Assembly (NCBI RefSeq): GCF_008298035.1
Contig: NZ_CP042910.1
Location: 1,632,001 to 1,696,000 of the forward strand
Length of the DNA stretch: 64,000 bases
Source of the DNA: Gimesia maris
Lineage (GTDB): Bacteria; Planctomycetota; Planctomycetia; Planctomycetales; Planctomycetaceae
Reading direction: 5' to 3'
Shown: positions 48,593 to 56,764 of the stretch, in pieces
How the letters are laid out: each line of letters begins with the position of its first letter
Numbering within the stretch: the first letter of the stretch is position 1
Program-made: the position numbers and the translations under genes
The notes under the pieces: generated by a model
Database searches by the model: none
What the model was told of the DNA's origin: nothing
What the model saw: only the letters and a program-made list of their open reading frames with translations

Positions 48593-48777
48593 GGGTGGCC
48601 CCGGATGTAATCCGGGGTTGTCGTGAGACAACAGGAGGTGGCAGTGTTGGGTTGGCTGGTTTGAGAGCGATCCTCAATTTCTGAAATGTAGAAGCAGGTG
48701 GCATTGCTCTGCGCCGATCGCTGCAGCTGAGACCTCCTGCTCGCTGCGCTCGTACCGGGTTGCATCCGGTACCACCC
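48593..48777 (+). repeat. A2: BIME-like element (about 185 bp)
   Basis: Full element with left palindrome CCCCGGATGTAATCCGGGG, second hairpin GTTGTC/GACAAC with loop GTGA, and right palindrome ACCGGGT-TGC-ATCCGGT, where one pair is a G-T wobble. It is the last copy before the response regulator gene. Confidence 0.9.
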
Positions 48778-48854
48778 ATTGATTGCGCAACACTTCCCAG
48801 GGGAACTCTCGAATTATATTCGGGTTACCCATTTTTCTAATATCCGAGATGGTG

Positions 48855-49235
48855 TTAATCGGGTTTCAGTAGTTCATTGACTGCTTCGACCAGGTCTTCG
48901 ATGTGGTAGGGTTTGGGGATGAAGCGGTCGACGCCGCGATCGAGGGCCAGTTCGCGGTATTTGGGTTCGCTGTTTCCTGTCACCATGATAATCCGCGGGG
49001 CACGCTGTTTATAATTGGTGATGGTGTCAAGGACGGCAAATCCGCTGCGTCGGGGCATGACCAGGTCCAGAAGCACCAGGTCGGGTGCGTCGCGCTCGAT
49101 TTTCATCAGACCTTCGTTTCCGTCGTGGGCAACCAGAACCTCGTACCCGGCGGCTTCCATGGCCATTTGAAGCGGTTCAGTCAGACCTTCGTCGTCATCG
49201 ATAATCAGTACGCGTTTTTGAGGAGTTATGTTCAT
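48855..49235 (-). CDS. Single-domain response regulator (CheY-like)
   Basis: A 126-residue receiver domain without an output domain. The acidic pair and phosphoacceptor are visible as IIDDDEG (D13/D14) and LLDLVMP (D57); VTGNSE supplies the conserved Thr and IPKPYH the conserved Lys. Such stand-alone receivers work as phosphorelay shuttles or by protein contact. No histidine kinase gene is nearby. The ATG at 49235 is used because the longer frame (to 49268) adds a non-conserved basic segment. It is divergent from purA, between repeat groups A and B. Confidence 0.9.
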   Translation of the reverse strand: MNITPQKRVLIIDDDEGLTEPLQMAMEAAGYEVLVAHDGNEGLMKIERDAPDLVLLDLVMPRRSGFAVLDTITNYKQRAPRIIMVTGNSEPKYRELALDRGVDRFIPKPYHIEDLVEAVNELLKPD

Positions 49236-49475
49236 TATCCTGCTGAAAAAACCTGGTCTGGCCCGCACGGAGGCGATCTCTGTAAGGAATTATATCATCA
49301 GTCTCAGCGAAAATCCAATTATTAAGATCAACCTGACGCGTGGCGCTCCCCAAACGGGTTTTAGTTCGATAAAATGGGCCGGTGCGCGCCTGGAATGCGC
49401 CTTGTCTGGTCCTTTCTGAATCAGGCAGAATCATTTTTTCTCCGTTTTATATTGTCTAACCAGTGGGATAGTGTT

Positions 49476-50762
49476 GTGTCAGCGACGTCGGTAATCGGAT
49501 TGCAGTGGGGCGATGAAGCCAAGGGCAAAATTGTAGATTTACTCTCAGAGCAGCACGAAATCGTGGTGCGATACCTGGGGGGAAATAATGCAGGCCACAC
49601 CGTCAAATTTGATGGAAAGACTTATAAACTCTCACTTTTACCGGCGGGAGTTCTGAATCCGAACGTCACTTCCGTGATAACCGGGGGAGTGGTCATCAAT
49701 CCCAAGGCATTTCTACAGGAAATGGCCTCCATTGTTGAGCAGAATGGTCCGATTGAAGCCAGTCGGCTGCTGATCAGTGACCGGGCCCACGTGATTTTTC
49801 CCTATCATATGCAGGAAGAAGTGGTTTTCGAGCAGAGTCGCAAGGAAAAAGCGATCGGCACAACCATGCGGGGAATCGGGACCTGCTACCGTGATAAAGC
49901 GGGCCGAACGCACGCTATCCGGATGGGGGATCTGGTGCGTCCCGAGTTTTTCCGGAGTCGCCTGGAAGAAATCGTCGCCTACAAAAACAAGATTTTTCAG
50001 GCGCTCGACCCGGAAGCCGAACCCCTGGATGTCGATGCGATCTACGAAGAATATTCAGGTTATGCCGAGCAACTGAAGGATCATGTTGTCGACACCAGTA
50101 CCTATTTGCTGAATGCGGTCGCTGAGAAGAAAAAAATTCTGTTTGAAGGCGCCCAGGGAAGTCTGCTGGACATTGACCATGGTACGTTTCCTTATGTGAC
50201 CTCTTCCAACAGTTCCGGTTGTGGAATTCATAATGGAAGTGGCGTCTCCGAACGCTACATCGATAAGATGATCGGCGTGGTGAAGGCCTATACCACGCGC
50301 GTAGGAGGCGGACCTTTCGTGACCGAACTGCATGATGAGATTGGTCAGCGAATTCGCGATGTGGGGAACGAATATGGTACGGTTACCGGGCGTCCCCGAC
50401 GCTGTGGCTGGTTTGATGCTGTTGCGACCCGCTATGGCGCCAACATCAGTGGTGTGGACTGCATTGCCGTGATGCTGCTGGATGTCTTGAGCGGCCTGGA
50501 TGAACTGAAGATCTGCGAAGCTTATGACATCAATGGCAAGCAGGTCATTGATTTCCCCAGCCACATTCTGGATCTGGAACAGGCCAAACCTGTCTATCGT
50601 ACCATCGCAGGCTGGAAAGAAGACATCACCGGCATTCGTAAAATGGAAGATCTGCCGGAAAATGCGATTGCTTATATCAAGGCAATCGAGGAAATCATCG
50701 GCAAACCCGTGGAGATTGTTTCCGTGGGACCGGATCGTGAGCAGACAATTCTGTTGAAGTAG
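49476..50762 (+). CDS. purA: Adenylosuccinate synthetase
   Basis: Joins IMP and aspartate with GTP to give adenylosuccinate, the first step towards AMP. The 428-residue length is typical. The N-terminal GTP motif [14 protein letters not shown] is at residues 8-21, and [11 protein letters not shown] and [10 protein letters not shown] further on are hallmarks. The GTG at 49476 matches the family start; the open frame begins at 49374 but the added part is not conserved. A truncated REP-like element begins immediately after its TAG stop, so its 3' untranslated region is repeat-derived. Confidence 0.95.
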   Translation: MSATSVIGLQWGDEAKGKIVDLLSEQHEIVVRYLGGNNAGHTVKFDGKTYKLSLLPAGVLNPNVTSVITGGVVINPKAFLQEMASIVEQNGPIEASRLLISDRAHVIFPYHMQEEVVFEQSRKEKAIGTTMRGIGTCYRDKAGRTHAIRMGDLVRPEFFRSRLEEIVAYKNKIFQALDPEAEPLDVDAIYEEYSGYAEQLKDHVVDTSTYLLNAVAEKKKILFEGAQGSLLDIDHGTFPYVTSSNSSGCGIHNGSGVSERYIDKMIGVVKAYTTRVGGGPFVTELHDEIGQRIRDVGNEYGTVTGRPRRCGWFDAVATRYGANISGVDCIAVMLLDVLSGLDELKICEAYDINGKQVIDFPSHILDLEQAKPVYRTIAGWKEDITGIRKMEDLPENAIAYIKAIEEIIGKPVEIVSVGPDREQTILLK

Positions 50763-50889
50763 GCTGGCTGGCCTGAAAGCGATCCTCATTTTCTGAAACG
50801 AAGGGTTCGGTGGCATTGCTCTGAGCCAATCGTTGCAGCTGAGACCTCCTGCTCGCTGCGCTCGTACCGGATTACATCAGGTACCATCC
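50763..50889 (+). repeat. B0: left-truncated BIME-like element abutting purA stop
   Basis: Homology to other copies starts within a few bases of the purA stop (GGCTGGCCTGAAAGCGATCC) and continues to the right terminal palindrome, which is mutated to ACATCAGGTACCATCC. The left palindrome and second hairpin (about 60-70 bp) are missing. A 27-nt linker leads to B1. Confidence 0.85.
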
Positions 50890-50916
50890 GCAATTTTATG
50901 CGAATCAACAATTCTC

Positions 50917-51102
50917 GGGTGGCCCCGGATGTAATCCGGGGTTGTCGTCAGACAACAGGAGGTGGCAGTGTTGTGTGCGTCTGGTTTGAGAGCGATCCTC
51001 ATATTCTGAAACGTAGAAGCAGGTGGCATTGCTCTGAGCCGATCGCTGTAGCTGAGACCTCCTGCTCGCTGCGCTCGTACCGGATTACATCCGGTACCAT
51101 CC
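50917..51102 (+). repeat. B1: BIME-like element (186 bp)
   Basis: Complete copy: GGGTGGCCCCGGATG start, hairpin GTTGTC/GACAAC with loop GTCA, GCGATC and GATCGC internal inverted pair, and right palindrome ACCGGAT-TAC-ATCCGGT. Ends CCATCC. A 27-nt linker follows. Confidence 0.9.
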
Positions 51103-51129
51103 GCTATTTTATACGAATCAACAATTTCC

Positions 51130-51292
51130 GGGTGGCCCCGAATGTAATCCGGGGTTGTCGTGAGACAACAGGAGGTGTCAGAGTTGGGTGCGTCTGGTTT
51201 GAAAGCGATCCTCAATTTCTGAAATGTAGAAGCAGGCGGGATTGCTCTGCGCCGATCGCTGCGCTCGTACCGGATTACATCCGGTACCATCC
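51130..51292 (+). repeat. B2: BIME-like element with internal deletion (163 bp)
   Basis: Same ends as B1 but 23 bp shorter. The loss lies between two TCGCTG copies that flank the ACCTCCT arm in the other units, so the right partner of the AGGAGGT pair is gone. The left palindrome has one change (CCCCGAATG). Confidence 0.88.
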
Positions 51293-51319
51293 GCTATTTT
51301 ATGCGAATCAACAATTTCC

Positions 51320-51504
51320 GGGTGGCCCCGGATGTAATCCGGGGTTGTCGTCAGACAACAGGAGGTGGCAGTGTTGGGTTGGCTGGTTTGAAAGCGATCC
51401 TCAATTTCTGAAATTTAGAAGCAGGCGGGATTGCTCTGCGCCGATCGCTGCAACTGCAACCTCCTGCTCGCTGCGCTCGTACCGGATTACATCCGGTACC
51501 ACCC
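51320..51504 (+). repeat. B3: BIME-like element (185 bp)
   Basis: Complete copy with loop GTCA in the second hairpin, the GGTTGGCTGG middle variant also seen in A2, and right end CCGGTACCACCC. A 27-nt linker of the common sequence (TATTTTATGCGAATCAACAA) separates it from B4. Confidence 0.9.
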
Positions 51505-51531
51505 GCTATTTTATGCGAATCAACAATTTCC

Positions 51532-51716
51532 GGGTGGCCCCGGATGTAATCCGGGGTTGTCGTGAGACAACAGGAGGTGACAGAGTTGGGTGCGTCTGGT
51601 TTGAAAGCGATCCTCATATTCTGAAACGTAGAAGCAGGTAGCATTGCTCTGCGCCGATCGCTGTAGCTGAGACCTCCTGCTCGCTGCGCTCGTACCGAAT
51701 TGCATTCGGTACCACA
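51532..51716 (+). repeat. B4: BIME-like element (185 bp) with compensatory hairpin change
   Basis: Complete copy whose right palindrome is ACCGAAT-TGC-ATTCGGT instead of ACCGGAT-TAC-ATCCGGT; both arms changed so that pairing is kept. It ends 61 bp before the RAYT start codon. Confidence 0.9.
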
Positions 51717-51777
51717 CAAAATGGTTTTATGATCAATAAGAGTTTGGCGGATCATTCTCGTTTGTTATCATGTGAAC

Positions 51778-52290
51778 ATGAACAAAAGAATCAACTTCGA
51801 TGATCAGCGATATGTCCACTTCATTACTTTTTCCTGTTATGGAAATCGAACCTGTCTTGATCACGATGATGCCAAACGGCGTGTTTTGGGAGCTCTGAAT
51901 CACGAGATTTTACGACACTCTGCGACATGTGTTGGGTTTGTGATAATGCCAGATCATGTTCACTCATTAATCTGGTTTAAGGAGCCTGGAGAGCTGAGTG
52001 CATTCATTAGGGATTGGAAGCGGAGTTCCAGTCGTTCTATCAAACAGTTTCTTCAAAATCACAGTGAGTATGCGAAGAACTTCCAGTCGGCAGATCCGCT
52101 TTGGCAAAAACGCTATTATTCATTTGAAATTGAGACAGAAGAAAAAATCGAAGAGAAATTGACTTATATCCACATGAACCCTGTTAAGAAGGGGCTGGTA
52201 GAAAACATCATGGATTGGCGCTGGAGCTCTGCGCGATATTATGTATCTGGAAAATCTGTAGGTGTACCTATTGGGTGGCCCCGGATGTAA
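51778..52290 (+). CDS. REP-associated tyrosine transposase (RAYT, Y1 HUH family)
   Basis: A 170-residue single-strand DNA transposase-like protein. The HUH metal site is in MPDHVHSLIWF (H60, H62), and the nucleophile tyrosine is expected in YIHMNPVKKGL (Y130), both hallmarks of the RAYT branch of Y1 transposases. WRWSSARYY is the typical C-terminal signature. The final residues GWPRM and the stop TAA are coded by the first 18 bases of element C1. Start is ATG 51778 (a GTG six bases upstream is possible). It sits between element B4 and C1, which fits a protein acting on these repeats; whether it is active cannot be told. Confidence 0.92.
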   Translation: MNKRINFDDQRYVHFITFSCYGNRTCLDHDDAKRRVLGALNHEILRHSATCVGFVIMPDHVHSLIWFKEPGELSAFIRDWKRSSSRSIKQFLQNHSEYAKNFQSADPLWQKRYYSFEIETEEKIEEKLTYIHMNPVKKGLVENIMDWRWSSARYYVSGKSVGVPIGWPRM

Positions 52291-52458
52291 TCCGGGGTTG
52301 CCGTGAGACAACAGGAGGTGACAGAGTTGGGTGCGTCTGGTTTGAAAGCGATCCTCATATTCTGAAACGTAGAAGCAGGCGGGATTGCTCTGCGCCGCTC
52401 GTTGTAGCTGAGACCTCCTGCTCGCTGCGCTCGTACCGGATTGCATCCGGTACCACCC
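52273..52458 (+). repeat. C1: BIME-like element overlapping RAYT 3' end
   Basis: Complete 186-bp copy beginning at GGGTGG inside codon 166 of the RAYT frame. The second hairpin has one changed base (GTTGCC), and the right palindrome is ACCGGAT-TGC-ATCCGGT ending CCACCC. Confidence 0.92.
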
Positions 52459-53119
52459 ATTGCTTATGTACTTTGATCAATCTCAGTGGGTGCTGAAAAT
52501 TTCGGGGTGCTGTCATTGCATCTTCTGCCTCGTGTTGAGCACTGGTGGTTGAGATTCAGCTGGGTTTGCCCGTGCGCTTCTGTAATATTGCCCGGTTTGC
52601 TGTTCGCGTTTTCTGGTGTCGGGCTGACATCAAATCGTCGAACGTGTCTGCGATGGTCGTTCAGACTTTGTCCCGTTTTATCGTAGCGTCTCCAGGGCGA
52701 TCAGGAGTTGGTCATGTTTCATAATGCTTTTTCTGTGACTGAAATTATGAAGTTGAGGATGATGGTTTACCTCCCGATAAGTTGTGATCTTCGCGAAGGG
52801 CGTGAGGCGGTCAAGGCGATTCAGCAGAAACAGGGGTGGCGATGTTTGTTGATAGGGAACCGATACCGGGGTGATCAGGGCCGGTACTGTGCTGATGGCT
52901 CGCGAAGTGCGGCGACCCGCAGGCATACATCGGGAACTGGTGCTGTTTCAGGCAGTGAAAATCTGGAAAAAACAGGCTGTTTTATAGTGAAGATCAAGAA
53001 CAACTGTCGTGTGTTTCAGTGCACTGTAAACTGAGCACGCGCGCGACACAAGACAACGCTTATCGCCGGTGGTGCGCAGCGGTCAAGGGGATTATTTTCA
53101 GTAGACGGGGAAAGGGTGA
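52459..53119. other. Gene-poor stretch after the repeat region
   Basis: A 661-bp stretch with short frames on both strands (for example 52708-53034 plus and 52678-52926 minus), none with a recognisable domain. No REP-like sequence, hairpin terminator or good promoter was seen. It may be decayed sequence next to the repeats. Confidence 0.4.
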
Positions 53120-53551
53120 CTAAGTGGTCACCACTCCTTTTTTGAGGATCAGGTTGGCATACAGGGCTGATTCGCTGGTGGCAATGATGGCGTAGGCATT
53201 TCTGGCTCGATCATAGAATTCAAAGCGTTCGATTTTTTCCAGTCCCGTCTTGCGGGAGTCATGCTGTTGAATAAGATCTGCATAGGTTTTCCAGATGGGG
53301 GGTGTGGGAGTCTGGTCATCGACCGGGTGCATCACACCCGCGGGTTGTTCCACGAATGTATCGAGGGGAAAGAACTGCAGGATTGCCTCCAGGATTTCCG
53401 GAACGCCGTGCCCGTCGAGACGGATGAGTCTCTGAGCGTGGGAGTCGGCGGGGAAATTACCGTCGGCGAGGACAATGTCATCGCCGTGTCCCATTTTCAT
53501 GAGAACATACATCAGATCAGGCGAGAGGAGGGGAGGGATATTTTTCAGCAT
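53120..53551 (-). CDS. fucU: RbsD/FucU-family sugar mutarotase
   Basis: A 143-residue protein of the RbsD/FucU family, which interconverts the alpha and beta anomers of fucose, ribose or related sugars. MLKNIPPLLSPDLMYVLMKM and the active-site MGHGDDIVLADGNFPAD are strong matches to FucU; the C-terminal FEFYDRARNAYAII with the late tyrosine is also typical. The ATG at 53551 gives the canonical MLKNIP start; the longer frame to 53647 adds unrelated residues. No fucose catabolic genes are adjacent. Confidence 0.9.
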   Translation of the reverse strand: MLKNIPPLLSPDLMYVLMKMGHGDDIVLADGNFPADSHAQRLIRLDGHGVPEILEAILQFFPLDTFVEQPAGVMHPVDDQTPTPPIWKTYADLIQQHDSRKTGLEKIERFEFYDRARNAYAIIATSESALYANLILKKGVVTT

Positions 53552-53815
53552 GCGATTTCTCGGATTGGGTTGATTTGAGTCGTGTGGCAGACGGCTGTTT
53601 TCTGATTTTGACGCATCAAAAAACAGATTGAAACCGGTAGCAGACATTGATTTCCATTATGCAGAAATTTTAGGTCGCTGGCGAGTATGGCTTGCTGGAT
53701 ATGCTGTTGTGAACCCGTTATGATGGCCTGAGTTCAAGCTGTGGGCTCGACAAAGTTTTTGAACGCCGCTTTTTCTAATCGGTAGCAAATTTTCAGGAGA
53801 AAGTCTGAAAAATCA

Positions 53816-55003
53816 ATGAAAATTCACGAATATCAGGCCAAACAGTTGTTTCGCGAAGCCGGGATTCCCGTACCTGAGGGAATTGTAGCGAAAACCGTAG
53901 ACGAAGCAGTGGCCGCTTTTGAGAAACTGGATCGTCCTTTAGTGGTTGTGAAGTCACAGATTCACGCCGGTGGCCGCGGCAAAGGTCGTTTCAAAGAATA
54001 CCCCGAACAGGCAGGCGTTGTGCTGGCTCGATCTGCGGAAGAAGTTCGCGAAAATGCGGAGCGGATGCTGGGCTCGACACTGGTAACAATTCAGACGGGC
54101 GAAGAAGGCAAGCAGGTCAATACACTGTTCATCGAGCAGGGACTGGATATTGCCCAGGAGCTGTACCTGGGGTGTGTCGTCGACCGTGAAGCAGGCGGCC
54201 CGGTTCTGATTCTCTCTACGGAAGGGGGAATGGAGATCGAAGTGGTGGCAGAAGAGAGCCCGGAAAAAATTCTGAGCGAGCCCTTCTCGATTCACACGGG
54301 TCTGCTCGGTTTCCAGGCACGCAAGCTGGCGTTCAAACTGGGGATGGAAGGAAAAACTGTTCGCAGTGCCGAGAAATTCCTCTGCCAGATGAGTCGCTTT
54401 TTCATCGATAATGATTGCAGCATGACCGAAATCAACCCGCTGGTGATTACCGGCGAGGGAGAACTGGTGGCGCTGGATGCCAAGGTATCATTTGACGAAA
54501 ACGCGATGTTCCGACACAAGCCTCTGGAAGAACTGCGCGACCTGACAGAAGAAGAACCTGCCGAAGTAGACGCGGGCAATGCCGGGTTAAGTTACGTCAA
54601 ACTGGATGGAAATATTGGTTGTCTCGTGAACGGAGCCGGTCTGGCGATGAGCACGATGGACCTGATCAAGCATCATGGCGGCGAACCAGCCAACTTCCTG
54701 GACGTAGGAGGCGGAGCGAACGTCGACCAGGTGAGCGAAGCGTTTCGCATCATCCTGGCGGATGATAACGTGAAAGCGGTTCTGGTCAATATTTTTGGCG
54801 GGATCATGAAGTGCGACACAATTGTGACCGCGCTGCTGGAAGCCTACGAGAAGGTTGGTTTCACAGTACCTCTGGTGGTGCGTCTGGAAGGGACTAACGT
54901 GGATAAGGCTCGCGAGATGCTGGCCGGAAGCGGTCGGGATATTATCTCAGCAACAGACCTGACCGATGCCGCCCAGAAAGTGGTCGCCACTTTGAGTTCA
55001 TAG
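53816..55003 (+). CDS. sucC: Succinyl-CoA ligase (ADP/GDP-forming) beta subunit
   Basis: TCA-cycle enzyme subunit that forms succinate and ATP or GTP from succinyl-CoA. The 395-residue protein starts [20 protein letters not shown], has the ATP-grasp nucleotide site ([16 protein letters not shown], about 46-61) and the C-terminal ligase/CoA domain (FGGIMKCD). It is followed by sucD after 115 bp on the same strand. Confidence 0.96.
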   Translation: MKIHEYQAKQLFREAGIPVPEGIVAKTVDEAVAAFEKLDRPLVVVKSQIHAGGRGKGRFKEYPEQAGVVLARSAEEVRENAERMLGSTLVTIQTGEEGKQVNTLFIEQGLDIAQELYLGCVVDREAGGPVLILSTEGGMEIEVVAEESPEKILSEPFSIHTGLLGFQARKLAFKLGMEGKTVRSAEKFLCQMSRFFIDNDCSMTEINPLVITGEGELVALDAKVSFDENAMFRHKPLEELRDLTEEEPAEVDAGNAGLSYVKLDGNIGCLVNGAGLAMSTMDLIKHHGGEPANFLDVGGGANVDQVSEAFRIILADDNVKAVLVNIFGGIMKCDTIVTALLEAYEKVGFTVPLVVRLEGTNVDKAREMLAGSGRDIISATDLTDAAQKVVATLSS

Positions 55004-55118
55004 GACCGACTGCGGCCTGTTGAGTGATCAGCGGGCCGCGATCATTTGACGTGGTTGTTTTGTAAAAAGCGATCTTTGCCTTCATTCAAACACATATTTC
55101 CCGCAAGGGTGACAGATT

Positions 55119-55997
55119 ATGAGTATTTTAGTTACTGAAAAGACACGCGTCATTTGCCAGGGGATCACTGGTAAGTCGGGGCTGTTTCACAGCCAGCAAT
55201 GTCGCGAATATGGAACTCCCCTGGTGGGCGGAGTGACTCCTGGAAAAGGTGGGACCGAGGTTGATGGTTTTCCTGTTTTCAATACGGTTGAAGAAGCGGT
55301 TGAAAAGACCGGTGCCAACACCAGTCTGGTCTTCGTACCACCACCATTCTGTGGTGAAGCGATTATGGAAGCCGCCGATGCCGGCATGGAACTGATCATC
55401 GCGATCACCGAAGGCGTGCCCGTCTTCGACATGGTCCGTGTGATGGAATATCTGAAAGGCAAAAAGAGCCGCCTGATTGGCCCGAACTGTCCTGGCGTGA
55501 TTACTCCGGGGATTGCCAAGATCGGGATCATGCCTGGTTACATTCATACGCCCGGCTCTGTGGGACTGATCAGTAAGAGTGGAACACTGACCTACGAAGC
55601 GGCCTGGCAGCTGGGTAATATTGGCCTGGGACAGAGTACTGCGGTTGGCATTGGTGGTGACCCAATTATCGGGACGACCTTTATTGATCTGCTGGAGCTG
55701 TTCGAAAACGATCCTGCAACGGAATCGATCATGTTGATTGGTGAAATTGGTGGAACGGCTGAAATTGAAGCAGCTGAATACATCAAGGAACATGTCACCA
55801 AACCAGTGGCTGGTTTCATTGCCGGCAAAACAGCGCCTCCCGGAAAACGGATGGGACACGCAGGCGCGATCATCAGTGGTGGCAGCGGAACCGCAGATGA
55901 AAAGATTGCCGCTCTGGAAGCAGCCGGTGTCGTCGTGGCGGAAAGTCCAGCCGACATGGGTACCGCGATGAAGCGTGCGATTGAAGCTGCAAAATAA
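55119..55997 (+). CDS. sucD: Succinyl-CoA ligase alpha subunit
   Basis: CoA-binding and phosphohistidine-bearing subunit, 292 residues. The N-terminal Rossmann-type CoA domain contains [15 protein letters not shown], and [17 protein letters not shown] holds the phosphorylated histidine (about residue 248). It completes the sucCD operon, closed by a strong bidirectional terminator. Confidence 0.97.
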   Translation: MSILVTEKTRVICQGITGKSGLFHSQQCREYGTPLVGGVTPGKGGTEVDGFPVFNTVEEAVEKTGANTSLVFVPPPFCGEAIMEAADAGMELIIAITEGVPVFDMVRVMEYLKGKKSRLIGPNCPGVITPGIAKIGIMPGYIHTPGSVGLISKSGTLTYEAAWQLGNIGLGQSTAVGIGGDPIIGTTFIDLLELFENDPATESIMLIGEIGGTAEIEAAEYIKEHVTKPVAGFIAGKTAPPGKRMGHAGAIISGGSGTADEKIAALEAAGVVVAESPADMGTAMKRAIEAAK

Positions 55998-56023
55998 GCT
56001 GCTTTCAACTGAGAGTCAAAAAG

Positions 56024-56059
56024 AAAAAGGCCATCCCCAATTCAGGATGGCCTTTTTTT
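56024..56059. terminator. Bidirectional terminator between sucD and ndk
   Basis: Stem AAAAAGGCCATCC / GGATGGCCTTTTT, 8-nt loop, T-runs on both strands. Confidence 0.94.
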
Positions 56060-56087
56060 ATGGTTTCAAATTTGTGAAGAGCCGAGA

Positions 56088-56555
56088 TTATTTCTCGTCG
56101 TCTGCACAGACCCAGTCACCTAAAGCGGTGCCGTATTCGATCAACTCTTCAGGCTTGAAGTAGATTTTGATTTCGCGGGTCGCTGCTTCGGGACCGTCGC
56201 TGCCATGCACCAGATTCATCTGGCGGCTGATGCCATAATCGCCGCGGATGGTTCCGGGGGCGGATTCACGACCATTGGTGGAACCCATCATCGAGCGGAC
56301 GACGGTGATCGCTTCGGGGCCTTCCGCGACAATTGCGACGACAGGACCGGCGGTGATAAATTCTTCGAGCAGAGGATAGAATGGCTTCTCCACATGTTCT
56401 GCATAATGTTCTGCCGCTAATTCTTTGGTAACCTGCAGCAGTTTTAGGCCGACGATTTTCAGTCCCTTGTTTTCGAAGCGGGTCAGAATCGTACCGGCCA
56501 GGCGGCGCTGGATGGCATCGGGTTTAATCAGAATCAGAGTTCGTTCGAGGGCCAT
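56088..56555 (-). CDS. ndk: Nucleoside diphosphate kinase
   Basis: Transfers the gamma phosphate between nucleoside triphosphates and diphosphates. The 155-residue chain starts LERTLILIKPDAIQRRLAG and has the phosphohistidine in NLVHGSD (H117), with PGTIRGDYG before it. The stretch STNGRESAP replaces the more common TNPxxAxP, a mild variation. It stands alone on the minus strand, sharing the sucD terminator. Confidence 0.95.
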   Translation of the reverse strand: MALERTLILIKPDAIQRRLAGTILTRFENKGLKIVGLKLLQVTKELAAEHYAEHVEKPFYPLLEEFITAGPVVAIVAEGPEAITVVRSMMGSTNGRESAPGTIRGDYGISRQMNLVHGSDGPEAATREIKIYFKPEELIEYGTALGDWVCADDEK

Positions 56556-56764
56556 GTGGGGTTCTTTCTATCTTGTCAATTGTCTGTAAAAAAGTGCGGG
56601 GGCAGATTCTGTTCCCGTCGGTCATGTATATCGGAATCTTGAAATTCAGTATTTTGTCTACTCGATCAGTTGAGGATGAACGGATCTCCCACGCCTGATT
56701 GAAGTGAATTGAAATGAAATTCAGCGATCATTTCAACCCTGATTCTTTTGAATCACAGGGGCAA

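Noticed and set aside
48462-48779. Minus-strand frames across elements A1/A2
   Set aside because: Same peptide patterns as in the other repeat groups, produced by the elements themselves.
50898-51641. Long open frames through the repeat groups, e.g. 247 codons plus strand (50898-51641) and 137/134 codons minus strand
   Set aside because: They follow the repeated elements on both strands, change frame between copies and have no ribosome sites. They are by-products of stop-poor palindromic repeats and should not be annotated as proteins.
50917-51716. Possible CRISPR array
   Set aside because: The repeated units are about 185 bp with identical 27-nt linkers; a CRISPR has short repeats and unique spacers, and no cas genes are present.
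52708-53034. 108-codon plus-strand frame and an overlapping minus-strand frame
   Set aside because: Both strands equally open, no domain, Arg/Ser-rich composition typical of chance frames.
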